From: an uncultured Pseudomonadota bacterium | GTDB lineage: Bacteria > Myxococcota_A > UBA9042 > CAIXZC01 | Length of the DNA: 5,318 bases | Assembly (NCBI GenBank): GCA_937884235.1 | Contig: CALGBT010000368.1 | Coordinates: forward strand, 1-5,318 | Reading direction: 5' to 3' | Shown here: positions 1 to 4,763 of the stretch, piece by piece | Layout of the letters: each line of letters starts with the position of its first letter | How positions within the stretch are numbered: position 1 is the stretch's first letter | The notes under the pieces: model-generated | Seen by the model: only the letters and a program-made list of their open reading frames with translations | The model's database searches: none | What the model was told of the DNA's origin: nothing | Program-made: the position numbers and the translations under genes

Positions 1-1
1 C

Positions 2-829
2 GCCGTGCCAGCAGTGGCTCGGTCAGCAGCGCTGGCCATTGCCGCCTGTGATCACCCCGCGGCTCCCGAAACTGCCCTCGCTGCTTTTAGCGAAGCCTCG
101 CCCGTGGCGCAAACCGCACTCCTTGAGGGAGTTTGTCTGGTCCGCGCTGCCAGCTGCCCACCCCTGCTCGCCGCGGCGCGTGCAAGCAGCGCTGCCGATG
201 TCCGGGCCACGGCACTAACCGTGGCTGCGTCTGACCCCGAATGGTTGACCAAGGAGACCATTGGCGGAGCGCTCCATGATTCCGACGTGAATATCGTGCG
301 TGCCGCTCTTTCAGTACTGGAGGGGCGATCGGCGAGGGGGTTCGAGACCGACCTCGCCATTCTGCTGAAGCTCGGCCAGGAGGACGTGCAGGAGCGGGCT
401 CTCCGTTCCCTGGCCAGAGCCGGCACGCACCAGGCGGGCAAGACCCTGGCCGAAGTTGCCAAGACTTATGCCGAGACCAGTCGCCTAGGCCGTATCGCTC
501 GCGAGTTGGTCAGGCAGGGGGCCGGGGAGGTCGTTGTCATGGGGGATGCAGTCGAATCGTTGCCCGTTGATGCCTCCCTCACTACTCTGGCCGACGGTCG
601 CCTGGCGTTGCGCCTCTACAATGATGAGGGGTTCAGGGTGATAGTGCGCGGTGCCCTCTATGTAACTTGCCAGGGAATGCCGCAGTCTCGGACAAATGTG
701 GGTGTCTCGGACTTCTCAACTGATGGTACCCTGGCGATTCAGGTGCAATGTCGGCGCGGGGGGCCGCCGGAGGTCCGCTGGAAACGACGTGACGGCGAAC
801 TGATACGGGCGCGTATCAGCGAGTACTAG
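2..829 (+). CDS. HEAT-like repeat protein, 5' end outside window
   Basis: The reading frame is open to the left edge, so the gene probably begins upstream. The first in-window GTG (position 5) has no visible ribosome binding site because only four bases precede it. Residues are numbered from that GTG (274 residues). Residues about 1-170 are alanine- and leucine-rich and read as successive amphipathic helix pairs of roughly 30 residues, with typical turn motifs such as SAADVRATAL (62-71), DSDVNIVRAAL (92-102) and QEDVQERALRSL (125-136). This is the look of HEAT/PBS-lyase-type repeats, which usually serve as protein-binding scaffolds. Residues about 175-274 change character to a mixed, probably beta-rich domain with two cysteines (222, 239), which I cannot assign. 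No signal peptide or membrane segment is seen, but the true N-terminus is missing. The gene faces larE tail to tail, 9 nt away. Repeat type is moderately sure; the function is unknown. Confidence 0.72.
   Translation, partial: AVPAVARSAALAIAACDHPAAPETALAAFSEASPVAQTALLEGVCLVRAASCPPLLAAARASSAADVRATALTVAASDPEWLTKETIGGALHDSDVNIVRAALSVLEGRSARGFETDLAILLKLGQEDVQERALRSLARAGTHQAGKTLAEVAKTYAETSRLGRIARELVRQGAGEVVVMGDAVESLPVDASLTTLADGRLALRLYNDEGFRVIVRGALYVTCQGMPQSRTNVGVSDFSTDGTLAIQVQCRRGGPPEVRWKRRDGELIRARISEY
800..819. other. Perfect 8-bp stem-loop at a convergent gene junction
   Basis: CTGATACG and CGTATCAG form a perfect 8-bp inverted repeat around a 4-nt loop (GGCG). It lies in the last codons of the HEAT-repeat gene, seven bases before its stop and about 20 bases past the larE stop on the other strand. 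It would form in both transcripts. Neither side is followed by a T-run, so it is not a classic intrinsic terminator. It may act as a bidirectional transcript-end or mRNA-stabilising hairpin, or be incidental. Only the symmetry itself is certain. Confidence 0.35.
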
Positions 830-838
830 GAGCGGCTT

Positions 839-1660
839 TCAAACCAGGTTCAGGGCCTCGTTGAGCGAGCCCATGCGGTAACCTTCAGGATCCAGGGTAA
901 CCCTTCGATAGCCCTCTTCCTTCAAGGCTGCTACTACCGCCAGACGCGTTTCCCGGGCAAAGAGGTGCTCCAACTCCTCGGGAGCAACTTCGACTACCGC
1001 GAGTTCCTCCCAGTCCCTTACCCGAAGTTGCTGGAAGCCGAGCGCGCGCAGCCTGCTCTCGGCCCTGCCAATGCGCCCCAGGCGCTCGGGAGTCAAAGCC
1101 TGACCGTATGGTATACGAGAGGCAAGACAGGCTTGCGCCGGCTTGCTCCACACAGGCAAACCAAGGGATTTCAAGGCGGCCCGGACGTCGGCCTTGGACA
1201 TGTTTGCCTCCAGCAGCGGGGAGCGAATGCCCAGCTCACTGATGGAACGCCGCCCCGGCCGGTAGTCGGAATCATCGTCCTTGTTGGAGCCTTCCAGGAC
1301 CGCTTCAAATCCATACTCCGTTGCTACGCCCTGCAGGGTGGTGAAGAGATGACGCTTGCAGTGGTAGCAGCGGTTCGGAGGATTGGCAGAATACTGCGGG
1401 TCGTCCATCTCATGTGTCGGGACCTCGATGACCGTGGCCCCCATGCTCCGTGCCAGCCTCAGGCCTTCAATGTGTTCCGTCGGGGCGAGGCTGGGAGAGA
1501 CTCCCATGGCCGCGACTACGCGCGTCGGCCCCAGGGCCCGCAGGGCAACGGCCAGTAGCAATGTCGAGTCAACTCCGCCGGAGTAGGCAACGACGGCTCC
1601 CTTCAGGCCAGCGATGGACCGAGCAGCGACTTCAAGTTTGTCTGCGAAGGTATTGGGCAC
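839..1660 (-). CDS. larE: ATP-dependent sulfur insertase LarE (three-cysteine type)
   Basis: LarE activates the carboxylate of pyridinium-3,5-biscarboxylic acid mononucleotide by adenylation and inserts sulfur, a step in making the nickel-pincer nucleotide cofactor of lactate racemase (LarA) and relatives; it is cytoplasmic. The 273-residue length is normal. The ATP PP-loop SGGVDS is at residues 27-32. The family motif NRCYHCK gives Cys98 and Cys101, and KPAQACLASRIPYG (173-186) gives Cys178, the position of the sacrificial cysteine in Lactobacillus plantarum LarE. These are the only three cysteines. Most LarE homologues have three, and the Thermotoga maritima enzyme uses them to hold a [4Fe-4S] cluster, so a cluster-dependent, catalytic sulfur transfer is likely here (inference). 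The start is GTG with GAGGG seven bases upstream, inside the end of cysK. No larA, larB or larC is in the window, so the final target cofactor or enzyme is not shown. Confidence 0.9.
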   Translation of the reverse strand: MPNTFADKLEVAARSIAGLKGAVVAYSGGVDSTLLLAVALRALGPTRVVAAMGVSPSLAPTEHIEGLRLARSMGATVIEVPTHEMDDPQYSANPPNRCYHCKRHLFTTLQGVATEYGFEAVLEGSNKDDDSDYRPGRRSISELGIRSPLLEANMSKADVRAALKSLGLPVWSKPAQACLASRIPYGQALTPERLGRIGRAESRLRALGFQQLRVRDWEELAVVEVAPEELEHLFARETRLAVVAALKEEGYRRVTLDPEGYRMGSLNEALNLV

Positions 1661-1663
1661 AGC

Positions 1664-2641
1664 CTAGCCCTCGACGCCAGTCTTCTGATATTGGCCCTCG
1701 AAGAGCCAGGTGGAGAGGTAGCGCTCTCCGGTATCGGGCAGCACGACGACGATGAGCTTGCCCGCGCTTTCGGGCCGAGACGCCACCTCAATGGCAGCGT
1801 GGGCGGCTGCACCTGACGATATGCCCACAAGGATGCCCTCTTCAGCTGCCAGGCGGCGTGCCATCTCGCCTGCCGAGTCGTTGCCTACCTTCAAGATGCC
1901 GTCCACCAGATCGCGACGATAGATCTCTGGCACGAATCCGGCCCCAATGCCCTGAATCTTGTGAGGACCGGGAGCGCCACCGGAAAGGACTGGAGAATCC
2001 TCCGGCTCTACGGCAAGAGCGATGAAGGAAGGCTTGAGTGCCTTGAGGACGCCAGAAACGCCGGTAATCGTCCCGCCAGTACCAACACCCGACACCAGGA
2101 TGTCGACCTTGCCTTCCGTGTCCTCCCAGATCTCCAGAGCAGTGGTCTTGGCGTGGACCTCGGGGTTCGCCGGGTTCTGAAACTGCTGTGGCATGAACTG
2201 GGCCGTACCATCGTCCAGCAACTCACGCGCCTTGTTGATCGCACCCTTCATGCCTTCGGACCCTGGGGTTAGCACCAACTCGGCACCAAATACCGAGAGC
2301 AGCTTTCGTCGCTCGACGCTCATGGTGTCAGGCATGGTCAATACCAGAGCGTAGCCCTTGACGGCCGCGACAAAGGCGAGGCCGATGCCGGTATTGCCAC
2401 TGGTGGGCTCAACAATGGTCATTCCCTTCTTCAACACGCCGGCGCGTTCAGCCGAGTCGATCATGTTGAAACCGATCCGGTCCTTGACACTGGAACAGGG
2501 ATTGAAGGATTCAAGTTTAGCGGCCACCCGGCCCGGCAAACCACCCCCAACCCGGTCCAAGTAGACCAGTGGAGTGTTGCCAATCAACTCCGTGATGTCA
2601 CCAGCGATCTTAGGTCTTTGCTTCCTATCCACCTGACTCAT
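1664..2641 (-). CDS. cysK: Cysteine synthase A (O-acetylserine sulfhydrylase)
   Basis: This is a PLP enzyme that makes L-cysteine from O-acetylserine and sulfide in the cytoplasm, the last step of assimilatory sulfur metabolism. I place the start at ATG 2641 (325 residues) because GGAGG lies five bases upstream; a GTG at 2653 would add four residues but has a weaker site. Family hallmarks are in order: ELIGNTPLVYL (18-28); SSVKDR (50-55) with the PLP-binding Lys53; the substrate-binding loop TSGNTG (80-85); the phosphate-binding glycine loop GVGTGGTITG (185-194); HKIQGIGAGF (227-236), very typical of CysK; GISSGAA (273-279); and PDTGERYLST (302-311). No N-terminal heme domain or C-terminal CBS domain is present, which argues against cystathionine beta-synthase. 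It is the first gene of an operon with larE, and a strong promoter lies about 95-120 bases upstream. Confidence 0.95.
   Translation of the reverse strand: MSQVDRKQRPKIAGDITELIGNTPLVYLDRVGGGLPGRVAAKLESFNPCSSVKDRIGFNMIDSAERAGVLKKGMTIVEPTSGNTGIGLAFVAAVKGYALVLTMPDTMSVERRKLLSVFGAELVLTPGSEGMKGAINKARELLDDGTAQFMPQQFQNPANPEVHAKTTALEIWEDTEGKVDILVSGVGTGGTITGVSGVLKALKPSFIALAVEPEDSPVLSGGAPGPHKIQGIGAGFVPEIYRRDLVDGILKVGNDSAGEMARRLAAEEGILVGISSGAAAHAAIEVASRPESAGKLIVVVLPDTGERYLSTWLFEGQYQKTGVEG
1668..1672 (-). promoter_or_regulatory. larE ribosome binding site within cysK
   Basis: GAGGG on the minus strand sits seven bases before the larE GTG start and falls in the last sense codons of cysK. With only 3 nt between the cysK stop and the larE start, larE translation is probably coupled to cysK. 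Confidence 0.6.
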
Positions 2642-2646
2642 GACTC

Positions 2647-2651
2647 CCTCC
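2647..2651 (-). promoter_or_regulatory. cysK ribosome binding site
   Basis: GGAGG on the minus strand is followed by a 5-nt spacer and ATG at 2641. This fixes the cysK start at that ATG rather than at the in-frame GTG four codons upstream. Confidence 0.75.
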
Positions 2652-2721
2652 ACCTCTATCCATGTCCATTGGAACTGCCCGTATAGTACCCGTGAACTGA
2701 CTGTCGCAGCCTGTCAGGGTG

Positions 2722-2746
2722 TTTTTCTACTGTATTAGTAGGAAAC
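2722..2746. promoter_or_regulatory. Palindromic operator candidate over the cysK -10
   Basis: An imperfect inverted repeat has arms TTTTTCTACT (2722-2731) and AGTAGGAAAC (2737-2746) around the 5-nt centre GTATT. Eight of ten positions pair, including a perfect inner CTACT/AGTAG. It covers the cysK -10 element and the expected transcription start, where a bound dimer would block RNA polymerase. The size and AT-rich symmetry suit a dimeric winged-helix repressor; Rrf2-family cysteine/iron-sulfur regulators such as CymR or IscR commonly control cysK, but assigning this site to that family is inference. No regulator gene is in the window. Confidence 0.5.
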
Positions 2747-2763
2747 CGAAAGGCCGATGTCAA
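2735..2763 (-). promoter_or_regulatory. Promoter of the cysK-larE operon
   Basis: Read on the minus strand, a perfect -35 TTGACA (2758-2763) is followed by a 17-bp spacer and TACTAA (2735-2740) as the -10. This is a near-consensus housekeeping sigma-70 promoter. Transcription should begin near 2728, giving a leader of roughly 85 nt before the cysK ATG. The leader can fold a short stem (CTGAC with GTCAG, plus-strand 2697-2717), but I do not recognise a riboswitch in it. Confidence 0.65.
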
Positions 2764-2843
2764 GTCTCTTGCGCACGAGTCTGCCCAGAAAACGCCAACG
2801 AATTGACAGAACTGTAGCGGTCGCACTTGCTGTAACCTTCGTA

Positions 2844-2872
2844 TTGCCATGCTCCACCAATCGCGCTACACT
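2844..2872 (+). promoter_or_regulatory. Promoter of the sigma/anti-sigma operon
   Basis: TTGCCA (2844-2849, 5 of 6 consensus) and TACACT (2867-2872, 4 of 6) are separated by 17 bp, a housekeeping-type promoter. Transcription would start near 2879, about 42 nt before the sigma gene. I looked for an ECF-style self-recognised promoter: a TGTAAC box at 2831-2836 resembles an ECF -35, but no matching -10 lies at a normal distance. Confidence 0.5.
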
Positions 2873-2920
2873 CCGACAAAGGTTGAATAGTCGTACCCCA
2901 TCAACGTTCTAAGTTCTCCG

Positions 2921-3514
2921 GTGGTGAAGGTCTTGGAAGCGGATGACAAAGTATTGGTCGAGCGTTTCAAGCTGGGCGATGAGACCGCTTTCACAGAGCT
3001 GGTGCTTCGATACCAGAGGAAGGTCTATATGATTATCTACGGGATGATCAGTGACCATCAGGAGGCGAAGGAGAAGAGTCAGGAAGTCTTCCTGCGAGTT
3101 TACCGGCATCTGGGGTCGTTCGAGGGCACCTCTTCCTTCTACACGTGGTTGTACCGGATCGCGGTCAATATTTGCATTGACCATTACCGGCGGCGGAAGG
3201 TGAGGCTCTATGAATACGACGATACCTATGGACACAAGCCGGCGTTGCAGGAGGAGATCTTCCCGGTCGTCTCTTCCGCATCCCGTGAGACCCCCACCGG
3301 ACGGCTGCTGCGTGAGGAGTTGGCCGCCAAGATTCGGGAAGCCATGGACAAGCTCTCCCCGAAGCACCGTCAGGTTCTGGTGCTCCGGGAGTTGGAGGGA
3401 ATGTCCTACCAGGAGATCGCCGACGTGGTCGACATCTCCATCGGCACAGTGATGTCCCGGTTGCATCATGCGCGCAAAAAGATGCAGGCGCGCCTGGCTC
3501 CTTACTTGAACTGA
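2921..3514 (+). CDS. ECF (RpoE-like) RNA polymerase sigma factor
   Basis: This is an extracytoplasmic-function sigma factor that directs RNA polymerase to a stress or envelope regulon once its anti-sigma lets go. The 197-residue length is typical. Region 2 spans about residues 20-90, with GDETAFTELVLRYQRKVY (19-36), SQEVFLRVYRHL (53-64) and SFYTWLYRIAVNICIDHYRR (72-91), the classic core-binding and -10-recognition signature. Region 4 spans about 133-190, with LSPKHRQVLVLRELEGMSYQ (145-164) leading into the helix-turn-helix EIADVVDISIGTVMSRLHHA (165-184). Region 3 and SnoaL-type extensions are absent. The start is uncertain: an in-frame stop at 2888 and the lack of any upstream ATG leave GTG 2921 or 2924, neither with a good Shine-Dalgarno; TTG 2933 has GGTGA five bases before it. 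The anti-sigma gene follows after 17 nt. Confidence 0.93.
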   Translation: MVKVLEADDKVLVERFKLGDETAFTELVLRYQRKVYMIIYGMISDHQEAKEKSQEVFLRVYRHLGSFEGTSSFYTWLYRIAVNICIDHYRRRKVRLYEYDDTYGHKPALQEEIFPVVSSASRETPTGRLLREELAAKIREAMDKLSPKHRQVLVLRELEGMSYQEIADVVDISIGTVMSRLHHARKKMQARLAPYLN

Positions 3515-3520
3515 CGTTGC

Positions 3521-3525
3521 GAGGT
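3521..3525 (+). promoter_or_regulatory. Anti-sigma ribosome binding site
   Basis: GAGGT (continuing as GAGGTGAT) lies six bases before ATG 3532. It decides in favour of that ATG over the in-frame TTG at 3517, which lies upstream of the site. Confidence 0.7.
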
Positions 3526-3531
3526 GATGCT

Positions 3532-4218
3532 ATGAACGAGACTAAGAATTGCCAGCAAACCGGTGAGCGCCTGGAGAAGTTCCTGGACGGTGAGTTGACT
3601 CCGCAGCAGGAGCAACTGGTCAAAGAAGAATTGGCCAATTGCGGGACCTGCCGCGTCAAGTATGAGCAAGTATCGAGGTTGCGGGCGTTGGTTCGAGAAG
3701 TATATGTAGAGGAGGTGCGCCGTGCGGACCTGGAGGATCTCTTGCCTGGAGTTCTGCGGAGCATCAAGAATCGTCCGCCATCGCTCAAGGCGCGGTTTGC
3801 TGATTGGTTGGAGCGCTATCGCATCGGGCTGGCATCTCCGGTGGCCCCAATTGGCGTGGCGGCCACGGTCGCGGTTGCCATTATTGCCGCCACATTGATC
3901 TATGCCACCAATTCTTCGCCCGACGGGTCAACCAGGAGTATCGCACCCACCGTTGCCGAGTCATCCTCACCAAGTGGACCCGCCGATGCTGTCGTCAACC
4001 CAGGTGTGGTGTCGGATCTGGCCAAGGCTGTTGCGAAGACGCCTCGTCGCCCCCGCCATGAAGAGCGGCCTTTCAGAAAGAACGAGACTTATATAACGTA
4101 CTATAACGCGAAGTCGGGTACGGTTGTTGTTGACGCAGATCCCGACGGCGAGGACCCCACCGTTGTCTGGCATTTCGATGACGAAGGTGGGACCGTCCAG
4201 GAGGAAAACAAGATATGA
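3532..4218 (+). CDS. Single-pass membrane anti-sigma factor, modified zinc motif
   Basis: The 228-residue protein begins with a cytoplasmic anti-sigma domain (about 1-45) of the zinc-associated (ZAS, RsrA/ChrR-like) type: Cys7, then LEKFLDGELTPQQEQ (14-28), then ELANCGTC with Cys37 and Cys40. The usual histidine of HxxxCxxC is Glu33, so zinc may be bound differently or not at all. A charged linker leads to one hydrophobic segment at about 104-125 (VAPIGVAATVAVAIIAATLI), the probable inner-membrane helix. About 100 residues follow, presumably periplasmic: a Ser/Pro/Ala-rich stretch, a basic patch (PRRPRHEERPFRK), and an acidic end containing GTVVVDADPDGEDPTVVWHF. The expected role is to hold the upstream sigma factor at the membrane until an envelope signal arrives. 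Its stop overlaps the next start as ATGA. The anti-sigma role rests on domain form and position; the signal is unknown. Confidence 0.85.
   Translation: MNETKNCQQTGERLEKFLDGELTPQQEQLVKEELANCGTCRVKYEQVSRLRALVREVYVEEVRRADLEDLLPGVLRSIKNRPPSLKARFADWLERYRIGLASPVAPIGVAATVAVAIIAATLIYATNSSPDGSTRSIAPTVAESSSPSGPADAVVNPGVVSDLAKAVAKTPRRPRHEERPFRKNETYITYYNAKSGTVVVDADPDGEDPTVVWHFDDEGGTVQEENKI
4199..4204 (+). promoter_or_regulatory. Ribosome binding site of the exported-protein gene
   Basis: AGGAGG lies inside the end of the anti-sigma gene, 10 nt before ATG 4215. The spacing favours that ATG over the second one at 4221. Confidence 0.6.
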
Positions 4219-4763
4219 GAATGCGGTGGGTCCCCATTCTGGTCTTCTTGTTCATGCTGCCCTCTATGGTTTGGGCTGGCGAACCTGAGGTCAAGTTCCG
4301 AGTGACCGTGTTGTTGGCAACGGCGCAGGGCGATCACGTCGATCCGCAGATTGGCAAGCGGATCCGGGAGTACCTGGCGAAGAGCTTTGGGGCTCGCTAC
4401 TCATCCTTCCGTCAACTGGATACCCGTGTTCTGCGCGTAGCCTTGGACAAGACCGGGGAGATGCTGCTTCCAGACCAGTCGACTCTCGGGCTGCGCTTTC
4501 GAGACATTCATGGAGAGTTTGTCAAGTTGACCATGACCATCAAGGACCTGCAGACCACCATCCGCATCCGCAACGGGGGCCTCTTCTTCCAGGCTGGTCA
4601 TCGCTACAAGAACGGGATTCTAGTTCTCGCTATTTCAGCAACTCTTGAGGGGGGCCCGCCACCGGCAGGCGAGGGGAAGCTGAGCCCGACGCGTCCAGAA
4701 CCTCGCCCGGCTGCGACAATCAGGAATCCGCGTACCCGGGCCATTGAGCCTGCGGTTAAATAG
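4215..4763 (+). CDS. Exported protein of unknown function, third gene of sigma operon
   Basis: I do not recognise this 182-residue protein. It has a clear Sec signal peptide: basic MRMR, hydrophobic core WVPILVFLFMLPSMV (5-19) and a likely cut after VWA (19-21). There is no lipobox cysteine; the protein has no cysteine at all. The mature part, about 26-145, alternates hydrophobic beta-like strands (KFRVTVLLATAQG, FVKLTMTIKDLQTTIRIRNG, GILVLAISATLEG) with one probable helix (DPQIGKRIREYLAKSFG, 43-59), suggesting a small compact periplasmic domain. The C-terminal tail (about 146-182) is Pro/Arg-rich and probably disordered. The gene starts within the anti-sigma stop codon (ATGA), so the two are probably translationally coupled, and it likely belongs to the same signalling module, as sensor partner or regulated product. 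Coding status is well supported; the function is not. Confidence 0.8.
   Translation: MRMRWVPILVFLFMLPSMVWAGEPEVKFRVTVLLATAQGDHVDPQIGKRIREYLAKSFGARYSSFRQLDTRVLRVALDKTGEMLLPDQSTLGLRFRDIHGEFVKLTMTIKDLQTTIRIRNGGLFFQAGHRYKNGILVLAISATLEGGPPPAGEGKLSPTRPEPRPAATIRNPRTRAIEPAVK

Noticed and set aside
52..462. Minus-strand open frame opposite the HEAT-repeat gene
   Set aside because: The translation is a Ser/Arg/Ala-rich shadow of the alanine-rich repeats on the plus strand.
965..1558. Plus-strand open frame of 197 residues opposite larE
   Set aside because: It is antisense to a gene with all LarE motifs intact, and its product has no domain-like pattern.
2642..2728. Possible cysteine or SAM riboswitch in the cysK leader
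   Set aside because: The leader is about 85 nt and forms only a short CTGAC/GTCAG stem. I see no SAM, T-box or other known conserved core.
2803..2808. Perfect TTGACA on the plus strand as a second -35 for the sigma operon
   Set aside because: The hexamer 17 bp downstream is CTTGCT, which is not a usable -10, and nearby shifts do not improve it.
2831..2836. TGTAAC box as a possible ECF-type self-regulated -35
   Set aside because: No CGTC- or TCTGA-like -10 lies 15-18 bp downstream; the TTGCCA/TACACT pair fits better.
2656..2850. Small minus-strand open frame (64 residues) upstream of cysK
   Set aside because: It runs straight through the cysK promoter and operator, begins upstream of the promoter, and has no recognisable product. 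I treat the region as regulatory.
2882..2905. GTTGA / TCAAC inverted repeat in the sigma gene leader
   Set aside because: The arms are only 5 bp around a 14-nt loop, which is within chance expectation for this length.
2909..3469. Long open frame on the minus strand opposite the sigma factor gene (186 residues)
   Set aside because: It is fully antisense to a clear ECF sigma factor, and its translation looks like no protein I know. It follows from the GC-rich codon use of the real gene.
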